64,000 bases of DNA from Allobosea sp. LC85 (GCF_000735605.1 NZ_JPKG01000053.1:1-64000), one strand, 5' to 3'. Positions 25,135 to 34,754 are shown, counted from the stretch's first letter. Numbers and translations are program-made. The notes: generated by a model not told the origin, from the letters alone.

Positions 25135-26511
25135 TTGGAGACCCGATCCGAAACGATGAAGAAAGTCCACATCAAGTCCTTCGGCTGCCAGATGAACGTC
25201 TATGACGGGCAGCGCATGGCCGACATCCTGGCGGCGCAGGGCTACGAGGAGACGGCGGCGCCGGAAGGCGCGGACCTCATCCTGCTCAACACCTGTCATA
25301 TCCGCGAGCGCGCGGTGCAAAAGGTCTATACCGAGCTCGGCAAGCTGCGCGACCTGAAGAATGGCCAGAACGCCGCCGGCCAGGAGACGAGAATCGTCGT
25401 CGCCGGCTGCGTCGCCCAGGCTGAAGGCGCGGAAATCCAACGCCGGCAGCCCGCCGTGGACCTCGTCGTCGGCCCGCAAGCCTATCACCGGCTGCCGGAG
25501 CTGCTGGCGGAGGCGAAGCGCAAGCGCGTCGTCGACACGGACCTGCCGATCGACGACAAGTTTGGCTTTCTGCCCGCGCCAAAACCTGCGGCCATCCGGG
25601 GCCGCGGCATCTCCGCCTTCGTCACCATCCAGGAAGGCTGCGACAAGTTCTGCGCGTTCTGCGTCGTGCCCTATACGCGCGGCGCCGAGTTTTCGCGGCC
25701 GGTCACGGCACTCGTGAGCGAGATCGAGCGGCTGGCGGATGCCGGCGTGCGCGACGTCACGCTGATCGGCCAGAACGTCAATGCCTATCATGGCGAAGGC
25801 CCTGACGGACAGATCTGGGGCCTGGCGCGGTTGATGCATCGCGTCGCCGAGATCGCAGGCATCGCCCGCATTCGCTATACGACAAGCCACCCGCGCGACA
25901 TGGATGACGAGCTGATCGCCGCCCATCGCGACCTGCCGCAGGTGATGCCGTTCCTGCATCTGCCGGTGCAGGCCGGCTCGGACCGCATCCTTGCAGCCAT
26001 GAACCGCAAGCACACCGCGGATGAGTATCGCCGGCTGATCGAGCGCGTGCGCAAGGCGCGGCCCGATATCGCGCTGTCCTCCGACTTCATCGTCGGCTTC
26101 CCCGGTGAGACTGAAGCGGATTTCGCGGAGACGCTGCGGCTGGTCGAGGATATCGGCTTCGCTTCGAGCTACACCTTCAAATATTCGCCCCGTCCGGGCA
26201 CGCCCGCGGCCGAGCTGGACCACCAGATCGCTCCGGAGGAGATGAGCGAGCGCCTGCTGCGCCTGCAGGAGCGCGTCGAGCATCACCGCCAGGCTTTCAA
26301 CCACGCCATGGTCGGCCGCACCGTCGATGTCCTGTTGGAACGTGCCGGACGCCACCCCGGACAGCTTGCAGGGAAATCGCCATACCTTCAGGCTGTGCAG
26401 ATCGACACCAAGGCGAATCAGATCGGCGACATGGTGAAGGTGCTGATCGAACGGGCTGGCTCCAATTCGCTGTTCGGCCGAGAGGCCGGGCCAGAGGAGC
26501 TCGCCGCGTGA
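25135..26511 (+). CDS. miaB: tRNA-2-methylthio-N6-dimethylallyladenosine synthase
   Basis: MiaB is a radical-SAM methylthiotransferase acting on i6A37 of tRNAs. It has 458 residues. The N-terminal cluster Cys are in SFGCQMN, NTCHIRE and AGCVAQ, the radical-SAM triad is CDKFCAFC (CxxxCxxC), and a TRAM domain forms the C-terminus. A TTG start at 25135 is favoured because AAGGAG lies 5 bases upstream; the in-frame ATG 25156 has no such site. A weak start codon with a strong ribosome site may tune its level. Confidence 0.95.
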   Translation: METRSETMKKVHIKSFGCQMNVYDGQRMADILAAQGYEETAAPEGADLILLNTCHIRERAVQKVYTELGKLRDLKNGQNAAGQETRIVVAGCVAQAEGAEIQRRQPAVDLVVGPQAYHRLPELLAEAKRKRVVDTDLPIDDKFGFLPAPKPAAIRGRGISAFVTIQEGCDKFCAFCVVPYTRGAEFSRPVTALVSEIERLADAGVRDVTLIGQNVNAYHGEGPDGQIWGLARLMHRVAEIAGIARIRYTTSHPRDMDDELIAAHRDLPQVMPFLHLPVQAGSDRILAAMNRKHTADEYRRLIERVRKARPDIALSSDFIVGFPGETEADFAETLRLVEDIGFASSYTFKYSPRPGTPAAELDHQIAPEEMSERLLRLQERVEHHRQAFNHAMVGRTVDVLLERAGRHPGQLAGKSPYLQAVQIDTKANQIGDMVKVLIERAGSNSLFGREAGPEELAA

Positions 26512-26653
26512 GCGCCAGATCACCAAGCCCAGCTTTCGTGCCAGCTCTCAATGCCTGTCATCAGGATGAGATCGACGCGTCCGGATATGCCGAAGGACTA
26601 CCCGGCCTCACGCCCCTGTTCGGCCGGGCACGCGCGCCAGGGAGACGACTCTA

Positions 26654-27820
26654 TTGGCACAGACTGACCAGGTGACCCCGAGATCCGATCGAGAGCCGCG
26701 CCGCGAGGGCGCATCGCCGCGTGTCGAGAGCCTGACGCGCGACGGGGTCCCCGCCACGGAAGTCGTGTTATCCTTCGAGGATAACCGACTGGCCAGTCTG
26801 GTCTTCGGTCAGTACGACCAGAATCTGGCGCATCTTGAGCGCCGGCTCGGTGTCGTGATCAGCCCGAACGGCAACCATGTCACCGTCAAAGGCCCGCGCG
26901 AGACGGCCGAGCAGGCCGGGCGCGTGCTGAAGACGCTCTATACCCGCGCCAAGGCAGGCGCTCCGCTCAATCTCGGCGAGGTCGATGGAGCCATCGAGGA
27001 AAGCAACGTCCAGCGTTCGCTGTTCCCGGCGGAGAACACCGGCAAGGCCTCGTTCGAGGCGATCGTCACCCGCAAGCGCGGCCCCGTGCGAGCCCGCAAT
27101 GCGGCGCAGGATGCGTATCTGCGCCAGCTCAAGCGCCACGAGCTCGTGCTCGCGGAGGGGCCGGCCGGCACCGGCAAGACCTGGCTCGCGGTCGGTCATG
27201 CGGTCTCGCTGATCGAGCAAGGTGTGGTCGAGCGCATGGTCCTGTCGCGTCCGGCGGTCGAGGCGGGCGAGCGCCTCGGCTTCCTGCCCGGCGACATGCG
27301 CGAGAAGGTCGATCCCTATCTGCGCCCGATCTATGACGCGCTCAACGACTTCATGGAGGCGCGACATGTCGAGCGCGCCCTGCAGACCGGCATGATCGAG
27401 ATTGCTCCGCTCGCCTTCATGCGCGGACGGACCCTGACCAATGCGGTCGTGCTGCTCGACGAGGCGCAGAATGCGACCTCCGTGCAGATGAAGATGTTCC
27501 TGACCCGGCTCGGCGAGGGCTCGCGCATGATCATTACCGGCGACCCGAGCCAGATCGACTTGCCGCCGGGACAGCGCTCGGGGTTGGTCGAGGCCGTGAA
27601 GCTCTTGTCCGGCGTCGAAGGCGTCGGCCATGCCCATTTCGAGGAAGGCGACGTGGTCCGGCACGATCTCGTGCGCCGTATCGTGATGGCCTACGAGGAT
27701 GCTTCTCGTCGCGAGCGGGATGAGCGCGAGGAGCGCGCCCGTTCCGTCATCGCCGAGGCGCCGCATGAAGACCACGGCGAAGGTCTGCGGCGCACATTGT
27801 CGCGGGAGAGGCCGCGATGA
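26654..27820 (+). CDS. phoH: PhoH-family P-loop ATPase
   Basis: The 388-residue protein has an N-terminal KH-like region (about 40-110) and a PhoH ATPase domain with Walker A EGPAGTGKTW (about 167) and Walker B LLDEAQNAT (about 266). The likely start is TTG 26654, with GGGAG 12 bases before it; no ATG fits. phoH-ybeY-corC-lnt is a conserved unit connected with RNA processing and ribosome quality control (YbeY) and the envelope (Lnt). The upstream gap 26512-26653 holds no gene. Confidence 0.93.
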   Translation: MAQTDQVTPRSDREPRREGASPRVESLTRDGVPATEVVLSFEDNRLASLVFGQYDQNLAHLERRLGVVISPNGNHVTVKGPRETAEQAGRVLKTLYTRAKAGAPLNLGEVDGAIEESNVQRSLFPAENTGKASFEAIVTRKRGPVRARNAAQDAYLRQLKRHELVLAEGPAGTGKTWLAVGHAVSLIEQGVVERMVLSRPAVEAGERLGFLPGDMREKVDPYLRPIYDALNDFMEARHVERALQTGMIEIAPLAFMRGRTLTNAVVLLDEAQNATSVQMKMFLTRLGEGSRMIITGDPSQIDLPPGQRSGLVEAVKLLSGVEGVGHAHFEEGDVVRHDLVRRIVMAYEDASRRERDEREERARSVIAEAPHEDHGEGLRRTLSRERPR

Positions 27821-28386
27821 ACGACCGACCTCGTTCGCGGCGCGCGGCGCCGCGAACGCAAAGCCTTGCGATCGATATCCGCCTGCAGTCGCGTCGTTGG
27901 CGCGCGCTCGCGGATCTGCGCGAGCGCGTCGCCCGGGCAACAGAAGCCGCGCTCACCGTCGCCGCCATCAAGCCGCTGGCCGAAGCAGAGCTCAGCCTGC
28001 TCTTCACCGACGACAAGCGCATCCGCATCGTCAACCGCGACTGGCGTGGCTTCGACAAGGCGACGAATGTGCTCTCCTTTCCAGCCGCGACGCCGGAGCG
28101 GATCGGGTCGAGCCCCGTCCTCGGCGATATTGTGCTGGCCTATGAGACCGTGGCGCGCGAAGCCGAGAGCGAAGGCAAGAGCATGGGTGATCATCTCAGC
28201 CATCTCGTCATCCACGGCCTCCTGCACCTGCTGGGCGAGGATCACGAGACCGAGGCCGAAGCGGCGCGGATGGAAGGGCTCGAGATCGCCGCGCTCGCGG
28301 GCCTTGGCATCGCCAATCCCTATGCCGGCACCGAACCAGAAGCCGCTCCCGCGGAACAGACCAAGGCAGATCACCCCGTACCATGA
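27817..28386 (+). CDS. ybeY: Endoribonuclease YbeY (16S rRNA maturation)
   Basis: YbeY is a zinc metalloprotein for 16S rRNA 3-prime processing and 70S quality control. The 189-residue product carries the three-histidine motif HGLLHLLGEDH (about residues 132-142) and the upstream NVLSFP strand. Its ATG overlaps the phoH stop (ATGA) and its own stop overlaps corC in the same way, so expression of the three is coupled. Confidence 0.96.
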   Translation: MNDRPRSRRAAPRTQSLAIDIRLQSRRWRALADLRERVARATEAALTVAAIKPLAEAELSLLFTDDKRIRIVNRDWRGFDKATNVLSFPAATPERIGSSPVLGDIVLAYETVAREAESEGKSMGDHLSHLVIHGLLHLLGEDHETEAEAARMEGLEIAALAGLGIANPYAGTEPEAAPAEQTKADHPVP

Positions 28387-29366
28387 GCGACGACAGTAGA
28401 CCCTCCCAGAGCGAACCTCCCAGTCGCGGCCTGGCACAATGGCTGAGCCATTTCCTCGACCGGCTGGGCCTGCGGAACGGGGCAACGATTCGCGAGGACA
28501 TCACCGAAGCACTCGCCCAGGGGAGCGGGCAGCTCGCCGATCTGAGCCCGCAGGAGCGGGCCATGCTCTCAAATGTTCTGAGCCTGCGCGAGCGCCGCAT
28601 CGCCGATGTCATGGTGCCGCGCGCCGACATCATCGCCGTCCAGTCCGAGGCAACACTCGGCGAATTGCTGGCCCTGTTCCGCACCGCCGGCCATTCGCGC
28701 CTCCCGGTCTATGGCGAGACGCTCGATGACCCCCGCGGCATGGTCCATATCCGCGATTTTCTCGACTTCATCGCTGCCCGGGCCAAACCCGGTCGCCGCG
28801 GCCCGCAGCCCGGAACGGCTGGCCCCAATCTCGGCGCCATCGATCTCTCCGTAACGTTGGCTTCGGCCAAGATCCTGCGGCCCGTGCTCTATGTCCCGCC
28901 GTCGATGCCTGCCGTCGATCTGCTGGTCAGGATGCAGGCCACCCGTACGCATATCGCGCTCGTCATCGATGAATATGGCGGCACCGATGGCCTGGTCTCG
29001 ATCGAGGATCTGGTCGAGATCGTGGTCGGCGATATCGAGGACGAGCATGATCTCGACACCGCGCCGACGATCGCGGTGGCTGGCGAGAACCGTTTCACCG
29101 CCGATGCCCGTGCGACACTCGAAGACCTGAAGGACGCAACTGGAATCGACCTCTCCGAGACGGACGTCGCCGAAGACGTCGACACGCTCGGCGGGCTCAT
29201 CGTCACGCTTGCCGGGCACGTGCCGGCACGGGGCGAGCTGATCCAGGGACCGGAGGGGCTCGCCTTCGAGATTCTCGACGCCGATCCGCGCCGCATCAAG
29301 CGGCTGCGCATCCATCGGAATGTTCCGACCACTCCGGAAGCTCCAGCGACGACGGATCCCGGCTGA
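28383..29366 (+). CDS. CBS-domain CorC/HlyC-family protein
   Basis: The 327-residue soluble protein has two CBS domains (about 75-205, starting RRIADVMVPRADIIAV and later THIALVIDEYGGTDGLV). A CorC_HlyC transporter-associated domain follows (about 225-310). It lacks the membrane DUF21 domain, as in E. coli CorC/YbeX. Its usual place between ybeY and lnt is kept. Links to Mg/Co efflux or to ribosome metabolism are proposed for the family, and the actual role here is unknown. Confidence 0.92.
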   Translation: MSDDSRPSQSEPPSRGLAQWLSHFLDRLGLRNGATIREDITEALAQGSGQLADLSPQERAMLSNVLSLRERRIADVMVPRADIIAVQSEATLGELLALFRTAGHSRLPVYGETLDDPRGMVHIRDFLDFIAARAKPGRRGPQPGTAGPNLGAIDLSVTLASAKILRPVLYVPPSMPAVDLLVRMQATRTHIALVIDEYGGTDGLVSIEDLVEIVVGDIEDEHDLDTAPTIAVAGENRFTADARATLEDLKDATGIDLSETDVAEDVDTLGGLIVTLAGHVPARGELIQGPEGLAFEILDADPRRIKRLRIHRNVPTTPEAPATTDPG

Positions 29367-30958
29367 TGCGCCTTGCTGCACTGGCCGACAGGGTCATCCT
29401 CGCCTGGGGCTGGCCGAAGCGCCTGATCGCGCTCGTCGCCGGCGCCAGCGGCGCCCTCGCCCTGCCGCCGCTCGATCTCTGGCCACTGATCATCGTGCCG
29501 ATGACCATTGCGGTCTGGCTGATCGACGGTGCGGTCGGCACAAGCCGCGGGACGCGATTCCGGGCTGCCATGGCGGCCGGCTGGTGGTGGGGATTTGGCT
29601 TCTTTCTCGCGGGCCTGTGGTGGCTTGGTGCGGCCTTTCTCGTCGAGGCCGATAAATTCGCCTGGGCCATGCCGCTCGGGGTCATCGCCCTGCCCGCCTT
29701 CCTCGCCGTCTTTCCGGCGCTGGCCTTCGGCGCCGCCCGCCTGGTCTGGCCGCATGGCAGCGGCCGCATCCTCATCCTCGCCGTCGCGCTCGCCTTGAGC
29801 GAGTGGCTGCGCGGGCATGTGCTGACAGGCTTTCCCTGGAACGTCTACGGCATGATGCTGGCCGGACAGTCATGGATTGCCCAGTTTGCCTCGGTCGTCG
29901 GCCTCTATGGCCTGACCTTGGTGGCTGTCGCACTCGGCGCCGCACCAGCCACGCTAGGCACCGGCAAACCGGGCCCGGAGCGCTGGCAGGCGCCAGTTCT
30001 GGCGCTCGCAGTTCTGTGCGGGCTGCTCGGCTTCGGTGCGTGGCGCATTCCCTCCGCACCATCGCCCACTGTTCCCGGCGTGAAACTCCGCCTGATGCAG
30101 CCCAATCTGCCGCAGGACGCCAAGTTCAGTCCGCGCAATGGCGAAGCGATCCTCAACCGCTATCTTGCACTCAGCGACCGGGCGACGAGTCCCACGTCTC
30201 TTGGCGTCCAGGACGTCACCCATCTGATCTGGCCGGAATCGGCCTTTCCCTTCCTGCTCGGCCACACCCCCGGAGCGCTTTCGCGAATCGCGGCGCTGCT
30301 GCCGCCGAACACGACCTTGATCACGGGCGCGGCCCGCGCCGGCGAAATGCTGCCGGGTGAAAGCCAGCCACCGATCTTCAATTCGGTCCAGGTTGTCGAC
30401 GATGAGGGCATGATCGTCGCGAGCTATGACAAGGTCCATCTCGTGCCGTTCGGGGAGTATCTGCCCGCCTTCCTCGAGACCCTGATCCGGAGTGTCGGAC
30501 TGTCCGAGTTTGTCGCGGTGCCGGGCGGCTTCACGGCCGGCGCACGCCGGACACCGCTCGCGGTGCGTGGCTTGCCGCCAGTCGCGTCCCTGATCTGCTA
30601 TGAGGCGGTGTTTCCCGGTGAGGTGATGCCGCAGGGCCCGAGGCCCGGCTTCATGCTCAATCTCACCAATGACGGCTGGTTCGGTCAGACGAGCGGCCCC
30701 TACCAGCACCTCGCCCAGGCCCGGTTACGGGCCGTGGAGCAAGGATTACCCCTGGTGCGCGTCGCCAATACCGGCATATCCGCCGTCATTGACGCCTATG
30801 GCAGGGTCACCGGCAGCCTTCCGCTCGGGACCGAGGGGGTGCTCGACTCGGCGCTACCCAGCCGCGCCTCAGTTACGCCTTACGCGCAACTCGGGGATGT
30901 CTTTTTTGCAGGCCTTGTTGTAACATTCTTGCTTATCTCGCGGTTACGCCGTTCATAA
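29366..30958 (+). CDS. lnt: Apolipoprotein N-acyltransferase
   Basis: Lnt adds the third acyl chain to lipoproteins at the inner membrane. It has 530 residues: about six N-terminal membrane helices (to roughly residue 230) and a periplasmic nitrilase-like domain. The Glu-Lys-Cys triad is visible: WPESAFPF (Glu about 290), YDKVHLVPFGEY (Lys about 355) and LICYEAVFP (Cys about 411). The start overlaps the corC stop (TGATG). Confidence 0.96.
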   Translation: MRLAALADRVILAWGWPKRLIALVAGASGALALPPLDLWPLIIVPMTIAVWLIDGAVGTSRGTRFRAAMAAGWWWGFGFFLAGLWWLGAAFLVEADKFAWAMPLGVIALPAFLAVFPALAFGAARLVWPHGSGRILILAVALALSEWLRGHVLTGFPWNVYGMMLAGQSWIAQFASVVGLYGLTLVAVALGAAPATLGTGKPGPERWQAPVLALAVLCGLLGFGAWRIPSAPSPTVPGVKLRLMQPNLPQDAKFSPRNGEAILNRYLALSDRATSPTSLGVQDVTHLIWPESAFPFLLGHTPGALSRIAALLPPNTTLITGAARAGEMLPGESQPPIFNSVQVVDDEGMIVASYDKVHLVPFGEYLPAFLETLIRSVGLSEFVAVPGGFTAGARRTPLAVRGLPPVASLICYEAVFPGEVMPQGPRPGFMLNLTNDGWFGQTSGPYQHLAQARLRAVEQGLPLVRVANTGISAVIDAYGRVTGSLPLGTEGVLDSALPSRASVTPYAQLGDVFFAGLVVTFLLISRLRRS

Positions 30959-31100
30959 TAATTCCAACTGGAACTATTCCCAGCGCGAAAGATGTCGGTT
31001 AAGAAGCAATTTAGTTGAATCCAGTGTATTGTAGTTGACCATAGGACACTGCCGGATTGCGGCTTCGGCAGAATGCCCCTGATCCGAGGCCCGTCGATCC

Positions 31101-31514
31101 ATGCTGAAGAAAATCCCCAATCCGATCGATCGCCATGTCGGCAGCCGCGTCCGGATGCGCCGGATGCTTGCCGGCGTCAGCCAGGAAAAGCTTGGAGAAG
31201 CACTTGGGCTGACCTTCCAGCAGGTTCAGAAATACGAGAAGGGCGCAAACCGCATCAGCGCCAGCCGCTTGCAGCAGATCGCCAAGATGCTGGATGTGCC
31301 GGTCTCCTTCTTCTTCGAGGGCGCCCCATCCGGCGACATGCCATCGGGAGGCTTCTCGGACGCCGCCTCGACGACCTATATTTCGGATTTCCTGGCGACC
31401 AGCGAAGGCGTGCAGCTCACCAAGGCCTTCGTACGCATAAAAAGTGGGCAGGTGCGGCGCCGGGTTATCGATCTGGTTGAGGCCATTGCCGAGGAACACG
31501 CTGAAAAGCCTTGA
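31101..31514 (+). CDS. XRE-family helix-turn-helix regulator upstream of metK
   Basis: The 137-residue protein has an N-terminal Cro/CI helix-turn-helix (about 14-68: RVRMRRMLAGVSQEKLGEA then TFQQVQKYEKGANRISASRL). An acidic/hydrophobic C-terminal tail of about 60 residues follows. Close relatives precede metK in most rhizobia. A perfect palindrome at 31527-31548, just after its stop, may be an operator for the metK promoter, which would make this a regulator of SAM synthesis; that is inference. Confidence 0.88.
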   Translation: MLKKIPNPIDRHVGSRVRMRRMLAGVSQEKLGEALGLTFQQVQKYEKGANRISASRLQQIAKMLDVPVSFFFEGAPSGDMPSGGFSDAASTTYISDFLATSEGVQLTKAFVRIKSGQVRRRVIDLVEAIAEEHAEKP

Positions 31515-31526
31515 TTGAAGCGTCTC

Positions 31527-31548
31527 AACGTTCGTCTTGACGAACGTT
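31527..31548. promoter_or_regulatory. Perfect 22 bp palindrome between the XRE gene and metK
   Basis: AACGTTCGTC-TT-GACGAACGTT. A related half-site pair CGAAC-AC-GTTCG recurs near 31582. No T-run follows, so an operator is more likely than a terminator. It lies 108 bases upstream of metK. Confidence 0.5.
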
Positions 31549-31655
31549 TCTCCCGATAAACGGATTAGAGCGCTTGACGGCGAACACGTTCGCTGCAAGA
31601 ACGCTGCGCCCCGCACCGGCAGGGCCCGTGCTGGCGGCCACCAGCTTGCCCGTGC

Positions 31656-32879
31656 ATGAAGGATCCTTCGTCCGTGTCACGCCAGAACTATCTCTTCACC
31701 AGCGAGTCCGTTTCTGAAGGTCATCCTGACAAGGTTTGCGACCGGATTTCCGACGAGGTCGTCGATCTGTTCTTCAAGGAAGCCGTCAAGGCCGGGATGG
31801 ATCCGGCCCAGGTACGCGTCGCCTGCGAGACCCTGGCCACGACGAACCGCGTCGTCATCGCCGGTGAGGTCCGCACCTCGCTCGACGAGAAGGCGCTGAA
31901 GAGCAAGGTCAAGTCGGCGGCCCGGAAGGCGATCCGCGCGATCGGCTACGAGCAGGACGGCTTCCACTGGAAGAAGTGCAAGATCGACGTGCTGCTGCAC
32001 TCGCAGTCGGCCGACATTGCCCAGGGCGTCGATGCCGCCGGCAACAAGGAAGAAGGCGCGGGCGATCAGGGCATCATGTTCGGCTACGCCTGCCGCGAGA
32101 CGCCCGAGTTGATGCCGGCGCCGATCTTCTACGCCCACAAAATCCTCGAAGTCCTGGCCAAGGCCCGCCACGCGGGCGAAGGTCCGGCTGCCAAGCTCGG
32201 CCCCGATGCCAAGAGCCAGGTCACCGTCAAATACGAGAATGGCAAGCCGGTCGGTGTCACGCAGATCGTGCTCTCGACCCAGCATCTCGACGGCGCGCTG
32301 ACCTCTGCGGATGTCCGCAAGATCGTCGAGCCGCATATCCGCGAGACGCTGCCCGAGGGCTGGATCTCGAAGGACACCGTCTGGCACGTCAATCCGACGG
32401 GCAAGTTCGTGATCGGCGGCCCTGATGGCGATGCCGGCCTCACTGGTCGCAAGATCATCGTCGACACCTATGGCGGCGCCGCCCCGCATGGCGGTGGTGC
32501 GTTCTCTGGCAAGGATCCGACCAAGGTCGATCGTTCGGCTGCCTATGCTGCGCGCTACCTCGCCAAGAACGTGGTTGCCGCCAAGCTCGCCGAGCGCTGC
32601 ACGATCCAGCTCTCCTACGCCATCGGCGTTGCCAAGCCGCTCTCGATCTATGTCGACCTGCATGGCACCGGCAAGGTCGAGGAAGCCAAGCTCGAGAAGG
32701 CTCTGGGCGAGGTGATGGATCTCAGCCCGCGCGGCATCCGCACCCATCTCAACCTCAACAAGCCGATCTACGCGAAGTCTGCCTCCTATGGCCATTTTGG
32801 CCGGAAGGCTGGCCGCGACGGCAGCTTCTCCTGGGAGAAGACCGACCTGATCGACACGCTGAAGAAGGCCGTAGCCTGA
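31656..32879 (+). CDS. metK: S-adenosylmethionine synthetase
   Basis: MetK makes SAM from methionine and ATP. The 407-residue enzyme has SESVSEGHPDKVCDRISDE at the N-terminus, the GAGDQGIMFGYA loop (hexapeptide signature GAGDQG) and the P-loop-like GGGAFSGKDPTKVDRS. The start may be ATG 31656 or GTG 31674 (MSRQNYLFTS, the common form), which has AAGGA upstream. A strong intrinsic terminator follows. No SAM riboswitch was recognised in the 141-base leader. Confidence 0.97.
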   Translation: MKDPSSVSRQNYLFTSESVSEGHPDKVCDRISDEVVDLFFKEAVKAGMDPAQVRVACETLATTNRVVIAGEVRTSLDEKALKSKVKSAARKAIRAIGYEQDGFHWKKCKIDVLLHSQSADIAQGVDAAGNKEEGAGDQGIMFGYACRETPELMPAPIFYAHKILEVLAKARHAGEGPAAKLGPDAKSQVTVKYENGKPVGVTQIVLSTQHLDGALTSADVRKIVEPHIRETLPEGWISKDTVWHVNPTGKFVIGGPDGDAGLTGRKIIVDTYGGAAPHGGGAFSGKDPTKVDRSAAYAARYLAKNVVAAKLAERCTIQLSYAIGVAKPLSIYVDLHGTGKVEEAKLEKALGEVMDLSPRGIRTHLNLNKPIYAKSASYGHFGRKAGRDGSFSWEKTDLIDTLKKAVA

Positions 32880-32923
32880 TCCAGCGCGGATGTTATGACG
32901 GGATTCGGTCTACCGGATCCCGG

Positions 32924-32956
32924 AAAGGCCGGAGCGTTCTCGCTCCGGCCTTTTGC
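32924..32956 (+). terminator. Rho-independent terminator of metK
   Basis: A 13 bp perfect stem (AAAGGCCGGAGCG / CGCTCCGGCCTTT) with loop TTCT is followed by TTTT and a T-rich stretch, 45 bases after the metK stop. Confidence 0.9.
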
Positions 32957-32986
32957 TTTCGCCGGTGACGACGGGGTTTTGGGATC

Positions 32987-33691
32987 ATGAGCGAAGAACG
33001 AGACCTGGAGAGAGATCTCGAACGAGCCTTCTTTGGCCGGCGCAAGGGCAAGCCACTGCGGGAAGGTCAAAGCGCGCTGATCGAGGGCACCCTGCCGCGG
33101 CTGCGCCTGCCCGAAGGCGAGATCCTCGATCTGAAGGCGTTGTTTCCCAAACCCGTCGAGGCGGTACGGCTCGAAATCGGCTTTGGCGGCGGCGAGCATC
33201 TGCTGTCCCGTATGCGGGAGAGTCCCGAGATCGGCTTCATCGGCTGCGAGCCCTTCGTCAACGGCATGGCGAAGTTCCTGGCGGTGATCGAGCGGGAAGG
33301 TCTCACCAACATCCGGCTCTGGGATGGTGACGCCGCGCTGATGCTGCCGCGCCTGCCGGAAGGCGGCCTCGATGCGATCGACCTGCTCTATCCCGACCCT
33401 TGGCCGAAGCGCAGGCAACGCAAACGCCGTTTCGTCTCGGAGCGGACCCTCGCCCTGTTCGCACGGGCGCTGAGGAAGGGGGGGCGTTTCCGCTTCGCCA
33501 GCGACATCGACGACTATATCGGCTGGACCTTGTCGCGGTTGCTGCACTCGCCGGATTTCGACTGGACAGACGAGCGCGCCGACGACTGGCGCCAACCCTA
33601 TCCGGGCTGGAATCGCACGCGATACGAGGCCAAGGCCATCGCTGCCGGGCGCGTGCCGAGCTATCTCACTGCACGCCGTCGCGCATCCTGA
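32987..33691 (+). CDS. trmB: tRNA (guanine-N7-)-methyltransferase
   Basis: TrmB methylates G46 of tRNAs. The 234-residue Rossmann methyltransferase shows the SAM-binding LEIGFGGGEHLL (about 60-71) and the catalytic/tRNA-binding LYPDPWPKRRQRKRRF. The N-terminal FFGRRKGKPL stretch is also typical. It lies beyond the metK terminator, so it likely has its own promoter. Its last 26 bases overlap the convergent DUF2336 gene. Confidence 0.95.
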   Translation: MSEERDLERDLERAFFGRRKGKPLREGQSALIEGTLPRLRLPEGEILDLKALFPKPVEAVRLEIGFGGGEHLLSRMRESPEIGFIGCEPFVNGMAKFLAVIEREGLTNIRLWDGDAALMLPRLPEGGLDAIDLLYPDPWPKRRQRKRRFVSERTLALFARALRKGGRFRFASDIDDYIGWTLSRLLHSPDFDWTDERADDWRQPYPGWNRTRYEAKAIAAGRVPSYLTARRRAS

Positions 33692-34754
33692 GGAAGCCGA
33701 GCACGCGTTGCGCCGTCACCGGCGTCAGGTTACGGAAGTTCTGGCGGGCCCGCTCGACCCCAGGTGCCGATTTGCCATCGCCCTTGCGCAGGGTGATCAG
33801 GGCGCGGGTCGTCTCCCAGGACCAGCCAAGTCCCCGGCCGACGAGCAGCACCGCATCGCGATCCGGACCAAGGATGATCTGCTCTGTTGCCTGCAGGCCA
33901 AGCCTCGCCAGGATAGCGACGCCGCAGATGGCGTGTTCGGTCGCACCCGAGGTGGCGAGTTCGGCGACCTTGGCCTCGTCCAGCTTGCCCTGGTCATGGA
34001 AGGCCTTGATGTCGGCCAGCGCAGCGCTGAATTTGCCGAGGTCATCCTGAAGCTGGTCTTGCGCGGCGACCGCGTCGGCGCTGCGCTCGACAGCGCGGTC
34101 GACGGCACTGCCCATTGCCGGCTCGAACGTCGCGGCGAGCCTGCGGCGAGCCGAATTCTTCGCCGCCAGCGTCAGTTGCTCGACCAGCTCCGGCGGGATG
34201 TCGCTGCGGGTTCCCAGCGTCGCCTGCAGGCCGTCATCCTGAACTGCACGCATCACCAGCACGCCCATGCCATGTCGCGAGAAGCGGGCGGTCTGGTTGG
34301 CCGCAACCGCGTGGGTCACGACACGGCCGCCCCGCAGGATGAGGAAGTCCGTGACCGGTTCGGCGAGATCCGGACGCTCGGTGATCGCGAGCATATGGTC
34401 GCGCCCCTTTGCGGCGGAGATCGCGACCAGATCCTGATCGGACAGCACGGGCGAGCCGACCAGAACCGGACGCGCAACCGCGATCTCGTCAAGCGCAAGC
34501 TGCCGTACCACACCACCTGGCGCATTGGGCACGATGGACAGCCGCTCGGACAATTCGACACGCGCGCGGGTTTCGATGGCGCGGGCAAGCCTGCCGATCA
34601 CCACGTCGAAGACGCTGATCTGGTCATCGCCCATCGTTGCGGCCGTGCTGACGAAGAGATCGGTCAGACGCATCAGGATCTGGACGCGCTCATCGCCCGA
34701 GCCACGCGACATCGTCGCTTCAAGATCACGCAACAGCGCGCTGACCGAACTCAT
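33666..34754 (-). CDS. DUF2336 domain-containing protein
   Basis: The 362-residue, largely helical protein matches the DUF2336 pattern common in Alphaproteobacteria: repeated segments such as RLTDLFVSTAATMGDDQISVFD and ARVELSERLS, and a HEAT-like arrangement. No catalytic motif, signal peptide or membrane helix is seen. DUF2336 members have been tied to cell-cycle or stress signalling in single cases but there is no general function. Its upstream gap (34755-35051) is divergent from rimP. Confidence 0.8.
   Translation of the reverse strand: MSSVSALLRDLEATMSRGSGDERVQILMRLTDLFVSTAATMGDDQISVFDVVIGRLARAIETRARVELSERLSIVPNAPGGVVRQLALDEIAVARPVLVGSPVLSDQDLVAISAAKGRDHMLAITERPDLAEPVTDFLILRGGRVVTHAVAANQTARFSRHGMGVLVMRAVQDDGLQATLGTRSDIPPELVEQLTLAAKNSARRRLAATFEPAMGSAVDRAVERSADAVAAQDQLQDDLGKFSAALADIKAFHDQGKLDEAKVAELATSGATEHAICGVAILARLGLQATEQIILGPDRDAVLLVGRGLGWSWETTRALITLRKGDGKSAPGVERARQNFRNLTPVTAQRVLGFLRMRDGVQ

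Noticed and set aside
31549..31655. SAM-sensing riboswitch upstream of metK
   Set aside because: No SAM-I, SAM-II or SAM/SAH core pattern recognised; the palindrome looks like a protein site.
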